From: an uncultured Phascolarctobacterium sp.
GTDB taxonomy: Bacteria > Bacillota > Negativicutes > Acidaminococcales > Acidaminococcaceae
NCBI GenBank assembly: GCA_905207485.1
Contig: CAJLLL010000052.1
Span: 1-12,864, forward strand
DNA length: 12,864 nt
Direction: 5' to 3'
In this document: positions 6,871-12,864 of the stretch, piece by piece
Layout: the number at the start of each line of letters is the position of its first letter
How positions within the stretch are numbered: position 1 is the first letter of the stretch
The notes under the pieces: generated by a model
Databases searched by the model: none
What the model was told of the DNA's origin: nothing
What the model saw: only the letters and a program-made list of their open reading frames with translations
Translations under genes and position numbers: made by a program

Positions 6871-7753
6871 TTAAAAATTTTGTAAAAAGAAATTAACAAA
6901 AGTTTTGGCAACGGTGGAAAGGGGCCTGCCTTTAACTACTGAAAACGTTTTTTCTACAAAAAGCCTTTCATCTTCAATTTGTTTTGGCACGAGGCATTCA
7001 TCAAATAATTCATATTTTTCGGCTGGCACAATAGCCACGCCAATATTTTGTGTCGCCCAGGCAATTGTTGAAAGTTTGGTTGTGTTAATGCTTAAAACCT
7101 GTGGCAGCAGGCGGGAATCGTTGCAGGGATTTAAAAATAGAGTGCTGCATCCGCGTGACAGGCATAGTGGAACATCTTCCAAATCATCAAGCAAAATATG
7201 TGGTTTTGTGCCGTTAAGGTAAGGGCTGTCTTTATGAAAAAGGGCAATTAAACGGTCACGTTTGCGGTAAATTGTCTCAAAACGGTTAACCTGCAATAGC
7301 GGTGCGTTAGCAATGCCGATTTCTGTTTTGCCGTCTAAAAGCTGCTGGGTTTGTTCATCAATCGGCACTTCATACAGTTCATAGTTTATTTGCGGATATT
7401 GGCGTGAGAATTTACTAAGATAGTTTTTTATAAAGGAAATAGACATCGATGGCGACAGGCTGAGCCTTAATGTGCCGGAAAAACCTCCTGCGCAGTCGGC
7501 AATTTCCTTAATAATGTTATCTTCGGTAGAGCAGATGTATTTTGCCTTATTGTACAAAATGCAGCCTGCTTCGGTAAGTTCTACGGTATGACCGCCGCGT
7601 TTCAGGTTTAACAGCGGCGTACCGAATTTTTTTCTGCATAATTTTTAACTGGTTGCTGAGTGCAGGTTGCGCTACTGCTACACGTTTGGCTGCGGCTGAT
7701 ATGCTGCCTGCTTCGACAATGGCAATAAAATTGCGGTAATATTCTATGTTCAT
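6871..7753 (-). pseudogene. LysR-family regulator interrupted by a 1-base frameshift
   Basis: The ATG at 7753 (AAGGAG upstream) opens a normal LysR N-terminus: MNIEYYRNFIAIVEAG, then the helix-turn-helix with VAQPALSNQLKIM. After about 42 residues the frame meets a run of seven A (complement of T7 at 7627-7633). Reading on gives a stretch unlike the family that stops after 68 residues. Removing one A restores the expected LysR sequence (KKFGTPLLNLKRGGHTVELTEAG) and joins it to an intact effector-binding domain ending at 6871, for about 293 residues, the normal family length. Everything else is well preserved. It could be a recent inactivation, a phase-variable on/off tract, transcriptional slippage, or a sequencing/assembly indel. 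It is divergent from the CoA-transferase operon, its probable target, and sits directly upstream of the FrhB-like gene. Confidence 0.85.
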
Positions 7754-7785
7754 GGCTGCTCCTTAAAAATTTTGTTGCTAAACTG

Positions 7786-7814
7786 ATTATACTATAAAAA
7801 GTGAAATATATAAA
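7786..7814 (-). promoter_or_regulatory. Promoter of the frameshifted LysR gene
   Basis: On the minus strand: TTTATA (complement of 7809-7814), 17 bp, then TATAAT (complement of 7786-7791). The -10 is perfect and the -35 weak. The transcript would probably include the FrhB-like gene. Confidence 0.55.
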
Positions 7815-7855
7815 GTTATAGCTAAAACAGCTAAGTTATATCAAAAATAGTTATA
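7814..7855. repeat. AGTTATA repeats around a TAGCT dyad
   Basis: AGTTATA occurs three times in the same orientation (7814-7820, 7834-7840, 7849-7855). The first two flank the inverted repeat TAGCT-AAAAC-AGCTA (7819-7833). A related odd palindrome, ATAGC-A-GCTAT, lies at 8019-8029 closer to the operon. The cluster sits just upstream of the LysR gene's -35, where the divergent regulator could bind. The dyad is T-N13-A, not the classic T-N11-A, so the assignment is tentative. Confidence 0.35.
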
Positions 7856-8086
7856 TGTTTGAAGGTATATGCAGCAAATTAATGCAGTAATTTTGAATAA
7901 AAGGACAAATTTTTTGAAAAAACAATAAAACATATAATAAAAATTTATTTTTAATGCAATAAAACGGTATTTTACATTATATGTTTTTGCACTTAAACTA
8001 TAAGTAAGATATGTATGAATAGCAGCTATGCTTATTTTATATTTTTGATAATTTTATTATTACAATAAATGAAAGAAGGGAGCAAT

Positions 8087-9589
8087 ATGTTAGGTTCGGA
8101 CAGGCTTCGCAGCCCGGCATTATTTGAAAAAATAGTTTCACCGGAGCAGGCGGCAGCACTAATTGAAGATGGCATGAATGTCGGTGTTGGCGGTTTTACG
8201 CCTTCGGGTTATCCCAAAAAAACAACTATGGCATTGGCAAAAGCCATAAAAAACGGTAAAAAATGCCGTATTAATATTTGGAGCGGCGCTTCGGTCGGAC
8301 CTGAAATTGAAGAAGAACTGGCAGCGGTGGATGGTGTAAAAAGCCGTATGCCATATTATGCCGCATCAAATAAATCTATGAAGGCAGGCATTAACAGCGG
8401 ACAGATTGATTACATTGATTTGCATTTAAGCCATTTTGCCCAACAGGTAGATTATGGTTTCTACGGTGATGTTGACGTTGCTATTGTTGAAGCCGCAGCA
8501 ATTAATGCCGACGGCAGTATAGTGCTTGGACCGGGTGTCGGCAATATACCTATGTTTGTGAAACATGCCAAAAAAGTAATTGTTGAAGTAAATACCACAA
8601 TTCCGCTTACAATGGAAGGCATGCACGATATTTACATTTGCCGTAAACCTCCTGCAAGAAGGGAAATACCAATTTATAATGTCGGCGACCGCATTGGTTC
8701 ACCGTATTTGGAATGTGGGCTGGAGCGCATTGCCTGCATTGTCGAATCGGATATAGTTGACCATGTGCGCAACCTGCATGAGCCTGATGCGGACAGCATA
8801 AAAATAGCGGAGTTTCTTGTTGAATTTTTGGAAAACGAGCAAAAACACGGACGGCTGCCGCAGGAGATGCTGCCGATACAATCAGGTGTAGGCAGCATTG
8901 CCAACGCTGTTTTAATGGGTCTCAGCAAATCAAAATATGAAAATTTAAAAATGTATTCTGAAATTTTGCAGGATGCGGTTTTCAGCCTGATAAAAATGGG
9001 CAAAGTATCTCAGGCATCTGGCTGTGCGTTTACGCCCTCGCCCAATGTGTGGAAAATGTACAACGAAAATCCTGATTTATACCGCAAAAGCATTGTACTG
9101 CGCCCGCTTGATATCAGCAATAACCCGGAAGTTATCCGCCGATTGGGCGTAATTTCCATCAATACTCCTTTGGAATTTGATATATACGGACAGGCAAACT
9201 CAACTCATGTAATGGGTTCGCAAATGATGAATGGCATTGGCGGCAGCGGCGATTATATGCGTAACGGTTATCTTACAATTTTCTGTACGCCTTCAGTAGC
9301 AAAGGGCGGCAGCATTTCAAGCGTAGTGCCAATGGTAACGCATGCCGACCATACAGAGCATGATACAATGGTATTTATTACCGAGCAGGGTTTGGCGGAT
9401 ATACGCGGGCTGTCGCCGGTAAAACGTGCGAAACTGATTATAGAAAAGTGCGCACATCCTGATTATAAGGCGCAGCTTTTTGAATATTTGCAGCAGGCTC
9501 AAAGAAAAAACGCACATATGCCTGTAGATTTAACGCATGCGTTTGATATGCAGGCACATTATGAAAAATACGGAACGATGAAAAAATAA
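8087..9589 (+). CDS. Class I CoA-transferase (Cat1/AarC-type, acetyl-CoA hydrolase family)
   Basis: A 500-residue cytoplasmic enzyme that moves CoA between carboxylates. It matches the acetyl-CoA hydrolase/transferase family that includes Clostridium kluyveri Cat1 and Acetobacter AarC (succinyl-CoA:acetate CoA-transferase). Visible landmarks are the N-terminal GVGGFTPSGYPK (33-44), QSGVGSIANAVL (265-276, CoA-binding loop), the catalytic glutamate Glu292 in YSEILQDA, which attacks the thioester to form a glutamyl-CoA intermediate, GIGGSGDYMRNGYL (383-396) and ITEQGLADIRGLSP near the C-terminus. Length and the glutamate position are nearly those of AarC. I set the start at ATG 8087, with AGAAGGGA (8073-8080) 6 bases upstream; an in-frame ATG at 8069 lies before this site. 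It is first in a three-gene operon, with AAGGAGG of the next gene overlapping its stop. Succinate or acetate are plausible donors or acceptors; the real pair is unproven. Confidence 0.88.
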   Translation: MLGSDRLRSPALFEKIVSPEQAAALIEDGMNVGVGGFTPSGYPKKTTMALAKAIKNGKKCRINIWSGASVGPEIEEELAAVDGVKSRMPYYAASNKSMKAGINSGQIDYIDLHLSHFAQQVDYGFYGDVDVAIVEAAAINADGSIVLGPGVGNIPMFVKHAKKVIVEVNTTIPLTMEGMHDIYICRKPPARREIPIYNVGDRIGSPYLECGLERIACIVESDIVDHVRNLHEPDADSIKIAEFLVEFLENEQKHGRLPQEMLPIQSGVGSIANAVLMGLSKSKYENLKMYSEILQDAVFSLIKMGKVSQASGCAFTPSPNVWKMYNENPDLYRKSIVLRPLDISNNPEVIRRLGVISINTPLEFDIYGQANSTHVMGSQMMNGIGGSGDYMRNGYLTIFCTPSVAKGGSISSVVPMVTHADHTEHDTMVFITEQGLADIRGLSPVKRAKLIIEKCAHPDYKAQLFEYLQQAQRKNAHMPVDLTHAFDMQAHYEKYGTMKK

Positions 9590-9600
9590 GGAGGATTATC

Positions 9601-11250
9601 ATGGATAAAGAAAAATTACAGCAGGGTTTGGCAGATTATGAGGCTAAAGTTGCAAAAGCAACGGCAAAATTCCCGGAACGCAGGGAGTTTGCGGCACAGC
9701 GTTTATATACGCCGCTTGATACGGAAGATTTTGATTATGGCGAAAAACTTGGCTTCCCGGGGCAGTATCCTTTTACCCGCGGCGTACAGCCTACTATGTA
9801 CCGCGGACGTTTATGGACAATGCGCGCTTATGCCGGTTTTGCAACGGCCGAAGAAACCAATGCCCGTTATAAATATCTTTTGCAGGCAGGTCAGACAGGA
9901 CTTTCCGTGGCTATGGATTTGCCGACGCAGATTGGTCTTGACAGTGACCATGAATTGAGCCATGGCGAAGTCGGAAAAGTAGGCGTTGCTATTGATTCTC
10001 TTGCAGATATGGAGGCTTTGTTTGACGGCATTCCGCTTGATAAGGTAAGCACCTCCATGACGATAAACGGACCGGCAGCAGTACTGCTTGCCATGTATGT
10101 TGCCGTTGCTGAAAAACAGGGCGTAGCGCCGGAAGCATTAAAAGGCACAATTCAAAATGATATTTTAAAAGAATATATTGCGCGCGGAACTTATATTTTC
10201 CCTCCGCGTCCATCCATGCGTTTAATTACCGATACTTTTGAATATTGCTCTAAAAACATTCCTAAATGGAACACTATCAGTGTCGGTGCATACCATATCC
10301 GTGAAGCCGGTGCTTCCGAAGTTCAGGAAATAGCCTTTGCGTTCGCTAACGCTATGGCGTATATTGATGCAGCCATTAAAGCAGGACAGAAAGTTGATGA
10401 CTTTGCTCCCGGCATTAGCTGGATTTTTACGGCCGGGCTTGATTTCTTCAGCGAAGCAGCTAAATTCCGTGCAGCACGCCGTTTGTGGGCGCGTATTATG
10501 AAAGAACGCTATGGTGCGTCAGTGCCGAAAGCGCAAATGCTGCGTGTACATGTACATACGGCAGGCAGCGTTTTAACAGCACAGCAGCCGCTTAACAATG
10601 TGGTGCGCATTACCTGGCAGGCTCTTAGTGCCGTACTTGGCGGCATTCAGTCTATGGCATGCTGCGCTTATGATGAAGCTATTGCTTTGCCTACGGAAGA
10701 GAGTGCAACACTTGCACTGCGCACTCAGCAGCTTTTGGCTTATGAAAGCGGCGTAACCGATACTATTGACCCGCTGGCAGGTTCGTACTATGTTGAAAGC
10801 CTGACCGATAAAATTGAAAAAGAAGCCTATGAATATATTGCTAAAATAGATAAAATGGGCGGTGCCGTAGCTGCTATTGAACAAGGGTATATGCAGCAGG
10901 AAATGGCTGCGCATGCTTTTGAATATCAGCGCGAAGTTGAAAATGGCAAACGTGCCGTTATCGGCGTAAATAAATTTACTGATTCTAAAGCACTGGCCGA
11001 GCAGGAAGTTCTTACTGCAGATTTAAGCGTTGGTGAACGCCAGGTTGCACGTTTACATAAAATGAAAGAAGGCCGTGACAATAAAGCTGTGCAGGAAGCG
11101 CTTGCCAAACTGCGCGAAGCAGCCAAAGGCACAGAAAACCTGATGCCTTACCTTATTGATGCTGTTAAAACATATGCGACATTAGGCGAAATTTGCGGTG
11201 TGCTGCGTGAAGAATTCGGCGAATATAAACAAAGCGGCAGCATGTTTTAA
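9601..11250 (+). CDS. Methylmalonyl-CoA-mutase-like large subunit, divergent
   Basis: A 549-residue protein matching the TIM-barrel (substrate/coenzyme-entry) part of B12-dependent acyl-CoA mutases, like the large subunits of archaeal MCM, ICM and HCM. Landmarks are YPFTRGVQPTMYRGR (56-70), Tyr77 and Ala104 (Tyr89 and Ala116 in Propionibacterium MCM), TIQND with Gln185, Arg195 (Arg207, binds the substrate carboxylate), Tyr231-His232 (Tyr243-His244) and Glu359 (Glu370). These point to a succinyl/methylmalonyl-like dicarboxyl-CoA substrate, not isobutyryl- or 2-hydroxyisobutyryl-CoA. Several usually fixed residues have changed: APRLSFF is APGISWI (Gly271), HSQTSG is HVHTAG (His319 for Gln330), and QSLHTNS is QSMACCA (Ala353 and Cys355 for His364 and Asn366). 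There is no C-terminal B12-binding domain and no small subunit in the window. AAGGAGG (9588-9594) precedes the ATG by 6 bases. It is the middle gene of the operon. Confidence 0.85.
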   Translation: MDKEKLQQGLADYEAKVAKATAKFPERREFAAQRLYTPLDTEDFDYGEKLGFPGQYPFTRGVQPTMYRGRLWTMRAYAGFATAEETNARYKYLLQAGQTGLSVAMDLPTQIGLDSDHELSHGEVGKVGVAIDSLADMEALFDGIPLDKVSTSMTINGPAAVLLAMYVAVAEKQGVAPEALKGTIQNDILKEYIARGTYIFPPRPSMRLITDTFEYCSKNIPKWNTISVGAYHIREAGASEVQEIAFAFANAMAYIDAAIKAGQKVDDFAPGISWIFTAGLDFFSEAAKFRAARRLWARIMKERYGASVPKAQMLRVHVHTAGSVLTAQQPLNNVVRITWQALSAVLGGIQSMACCAYDEAIALPTEESATLALRTQQLLAYESGVTDTIDPLAGSYYVESLTDKIEKEAYEYIAKIDKMGGAVAAIEQGYMQQEMAAHAFEYQREVENGKRAVIGVNKFTDSKALAEQEVLTADLSVGERQVARLHKMKEGRDNKAVQEALAKLREAAKGTENLMPYLIDAVKTYATLGEICGVLREEFGEYKQSGSMF

Positions 11251-11271
11251 AATAAGGCGGGTGAATGGTTT

Positions 11272-12636
11272 ATGAACGAAACAGCACAGCTTGCAAAATT
11301 TACCGCAGCAATGAATTATGAAAAATTGCCACAACAGGCAATAGATGTTGCCAAACAGTGTATTTTAGACTGGCTTGGCGTGGCTTTGCGCGGAGCACAT
11401 GAAGAACCGGCAAAAATTTTACGCGGCGTTGCTCTTAAAATGTGCGGCAAAGGAGAGGCAACCGTTTTTGACGGCGGCAGCCTGCGCATTGACCCATGCA
11501 ATGCAGCTCTTGTTAATGGCGCCGCATCGCATACGCTTGACTTTGATGATTTGCATAACCCTTCCATTATTCACCTGGCAACAGTGGTTGTACCGGCAGC
11601 AATTGCAGTAGCGGAAGCCGAACATAAAAGCGGCAAAGATTTATTAACAGCAGTATGCGCCGGTTATGAAGCCGGTGCACGTGCAGGTGAAGCGATTATA
11701 CCGGAATCATATTTTTACTGGCATACTACCGGTACGGCAGGTATTTTTGGCAGCGCGGCGACAGCAGCATCGTTATTGGGGCTTGATGAAGGTAAAACGC
11801 TGATGTGTCTTGGCAGCGCCGGTACACAGGCCGCAGGCTTATGGGAATTTTTAAAAGAAGGTGCCATGAGCAAAGCTTTACATTCTGCTAAAGCGGCCAG
11901 CGCAGGCGTATTTTCCGCATATTTGGCTCAAAACGGCTTTACGGCCGCAAGCCATATTTTGGAAGGAGAAAAAGGTTTTTGCCGTGCGCTTGCCAATGAG
12001 CCGCATCTGCAAAAAATTACAGAAAACCTTATTTATGAAGATTTAAAAATTCAGCATAATTCGTTTAAACCTTATGCCTGCTGCAAGCATGCACATGCAG
12101 CAGTTTATGGTGCGCAGGTTTTGCGTAAGCGCTATGGCATTGAACCGCAGAATATTGCCGAAGTGGAATTGAAAGTCAATAATATTACGGATTTTCTTAT
12201 TAATAATCCTAATCCTCAGAACGTATACGGCTGTAAGTTCAGTATTCAGTACTGTACTGCGGCAGCATTGGTTTACGGACGTGCAGGTGTTGATGAATTC
12301 AGCGCTCAGGCGCGTAACAGTACGGTTATGCAGGAAGTCATGGCTAAAATTAAAGTAACAAAAGATGCTGAGCAGGAAGCTGTTAATAAGGAAAATCCGG
12401 ATAAACTGGCATCTAAAATAATAATTACATTAAATAACGCTGAGCAATATGCAATGCAGGTTGATTACCCTAAAGGCGACCCCGAAAACCCGATGACATG
12501 GGAAGACAGCAAGGATAAATTTACTGCGCTTACGGTTCCTGTTTGCGGGAAAGAAAAAGCCGAAGCAATATGTGCATTGGTAAAAGATATTGAAAATGCT
12601 GCTGATATAGCGGAAGCATTTAAGAAAATTTTTTGA
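11272..12636 (+). CDS. MmgE/PrpD-family enzyme
   Basis: A 454-residue cytoplasmic protein of the MmgE/PrpD family, which includes 2-methylcitrate dehydratase (PrpD), cis-aconitate decarboxylase and iminodisuccinate epimerase. The all-helical domain carries ASHTLDFDDLHNPSIIH (Asp92-Asp93 and nearby His95 and His101), WHTTGTAGIFG with His151, and SKALHSAKAASAG with Lys201 and Lys207. The lid domain starts near 265 with FKPYACCKHAHAA (His273, His275). These correspond to the acidic, histidine and lysine residues lining the family active site. All known members act on di- or tricarboxylates without a metal or with none firmly established, by removing or adding a proton next to a carboxylate. Which reaction applies here cannot be decided from sequence. 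The ATG has AAGGCGGGTG (11253-11262) upstream. It is 21 bp from the mutase gene and followed by the operon terminator. Confidence 0.85.
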   Translation: MNETAQLAKFTAAMNYEKLPQQAIDVAKQCILDWLGVALRGAHEEPAKILRGVALKMCGKGEATVFDGGSLRIDPCNAALVNGAASHTLDFDDLHNPSIIHLATVVVPAAIAVAEAEHKSGKDLLTAVCAGYEAGARAGEAIIPESYFYWHTTGTAGIFGSAATAASLLGLDEGKTLMCLGSAGTQAAGLWEFLKEGAMSKALHSAKAASAGVFSAYLAQNGFTAASHILEGEKGFCRALANEPHLQKITENLIYEDLKIQHNSFKPYACCKHAHAAVYGAQVLRKRYGIEPQNIAEVELKVNNITDFLINNPNPQNVYGCKFSIQYCTAAALVYGRAGVDEFSAQARNSTVMQEVMAKIKVTKDAEQEAVNKENPDKLASKIIITLNNAEQYAMQVDYPKGDPENPMTWEDSKDKFTALTVPVCGKEKAEAICALVKDIENAADIAEAFKKIF

Positions 12637-12646
12637 TTAGAAAAAT

Positions 12647-12689
12647 AAAATAACAGTCTGCTGTAAAAATAAAGCAGGCTGTTATTTTT
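12647..12689 (+). terminator. Rho-independent terminator of the three-gene operon
   Basis: AAAATAACAGTCTGCT (12647-12662) pairs with AGCAGGCTGTTATTTT (12673-12688) with one T-G wobble and a 10-nt loop, then runs into T. It closes the operon 10 bp after the PrpD-like stop and argues that no mutase small subunit follows in the same transcript. Confidence 0.9.
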
Positions 12690-12755
12690 ATTTTGTAAAA
12701 TTTCTATTATCTTTAATATAATAAAGTTTATCTTAAATATTAAAAAACAAAAAAT

Positions 12756-12786
12756 TTTTATGCAAATTGCGTTATTTTGCATAAAA
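12756..12786. repeat. Inverted repeat, operator candidate
   Basis: TTTTATGCAAA (12756-12766), 9-bp spacer, TTTGCATAAAA (12776-12786): perfect 11-bp arms. It is AT-rich and has no T tract, so a protein-binding site is more likely than a terminator. It lies just upstream of a promoter that would serve a gene past the right edge. Confidence 0.4.
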
Positions 12787-12820
12787 TATAAAATTTTGGT
12801 GGCTAAACGGCAAAAAATAG

Positions 12821-12837
12821 TGTATAATATTTATACA
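12821..12837 (+). promoter_or_regulatory. -10 element inside a perfect inverted repeat
   Basis: TATAAT (12823-12828) is a consensus -10; only a poor -35 (TGGCTA, 12800-12805) is at 17 bp. The -10 is embedded in TGTATAA-TAT-TTATACA (12821-12837), a perfect repeat with 7-bp arms, typical of a repressor operator overlapping a promoter. The downstream gene is not in the window. Confidence 0.45.
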
Positions 12838-12864
12838 GTTAAAATACAGTACAGATTTGTGACG

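Larger units (their letters stand above)
7754..8086. other. Divergent intergenic control region (333 bp)
   Basis: There is no gene here; the DNA is very AT-rich. It holds the minus-strand LysR promoter, the AGTTATA/TAGCT repeats and, towards the operon, a weak plus-strand candidate promoter (TTGCAC at 7987-7992, 17 bp, TATGTA at 8010-8015) and the palindrome at 8019-8029. I see no cobalamin riboswitch consensus, which one might expect before a B12-dependent mutase. The ribosome binding site of the CoA-transferase is at 8073-8082. Confidence 0.6.

Noticed and set aside
7627..7633. Programmed ribosomal frameshift in the LysR gene
   Set aside because: The tract resembles a slippery run, but I see no clear stimulatory hairpin or internal Shine-Dalgarno, and LysR genes are not known for this; indel, phase variation or slippage during transcription is simpler.
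7547..7753. A separate 68-residue protein ending in RRSYRRTYRSRLHFVQ
   Set aside because: Its first 42 residues are a LysR helix-turn-helix and the rest is out-of-frame LysR coding sequence; it is the front part of the frameshifted regulator.
7754..8086. Cobalamin riboswitch before the mutase operon
   Set aside because: I looked for one because of the B12-type mutase, but found no GCCACTG-like box or GC-containing multi-stem structure; the region is nearly all A/T.
8069..8086. Upstream ATG as the start of the CoA-transferase
   Set aside because: It lies before the AGAAGGGA ribosome binding site, which is correctly placed for the ATG at 8087.
9891..10148. Minus-strand ORF inside the mutase gene (and similar ones at 630-917, 8674-9003 and 10573-10914)
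   Set aside because: They lie antisense within well-identified genes, show no family resemblance and lack a convincing ribosome binding site; they are shadow frames.

Overview
The window looks like chromosomal DNA of an anaerobic, low-to-moderate GC gut-type Firmicute. A Negativicutes member (Acidaminococcaceae, Phascolarctobacterium-like) is my best guess. The hints are acyl-CoA/methylmalonyl-type metabolism, ferredoxin-like and iron-sulfur flavoproteins, strong GGAGG-type ribosome binding sites and very AT-rich intergenic DNA. This is an inference; there is no rRNA or other marker gene. I see no tRNA, CRISPR array, insertion sequence or phage gene.

Layout. (1) 1-1585: an AT-rich leader with a good promoter and a GntR-like palindrome, then an MFS transporter of the anion:cation symporter (ACS) type and a strong terminator. 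(2) 1586-4700: a LysR-type regulator on the minus strand, divergent from a four-gene plus-strand operon: a small helical protein, an iron-sulfur flavoprotein, a cyclophilin-like putative lipoprotein and a DUF3737 beta-helix protein. The 127-bp gap between them holds two facing promoters and a perfect T-N11-A LysR box placed where such regulators normally bind. (3) 4701-5757: a single metallo-beta-lactamase-fold hydrolase with its own extended -10 promoter and a bidirectional terminator. (4) 5763-7753, minus strand: a second LysR regulator, broken by a one-base expansion of an A7 tract, followed 19 bp later by an FrhB-like ferredoxin/flavin oxidoreductase. (5) 7754-8086: a 333-bp AT-rich divergent regulatory gap. 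(6) 8087-12636: a tight three-gene operon encoding a class I (Cat1/AarC-type) CoA-transferase, a methylmalonyl-CoA-mutase-like large subunit and an MmgE/PrpD-family enzyme, closed by a strong terminator. (7) 12637-12864: AT-rich DNA with two inverted repeats and a probable promoter for a gene beyond the window.

The most interesting part is region 6. The CoA-transferase could load CoA onto a carboxylate, the B12-type mutase could rearrange the carbon skeleton, and the PrpD-like enzyme could hydrate, dehydrate, epimerise or decarboxylate a di- or tricarboxylate. The mutase keeps the substrate-carboxylate residues of true methylmalonyl-CoA mutase (Tyr77, Arg195, His232). It has lost several residues otherwise conserved in the superfamily (Arg283, Gln330, His364 and Asn366 in Propionibacterium numbering become Gly, His, Ala and Cys), and its B12-binding partner subunit is not in the window. 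This suggests an uncharacterised mutase subfamily in a pathway whose substrate cannot be read from sequence alone. The adjacent regulator being frameshifted adds a question about how the operon is controlled.
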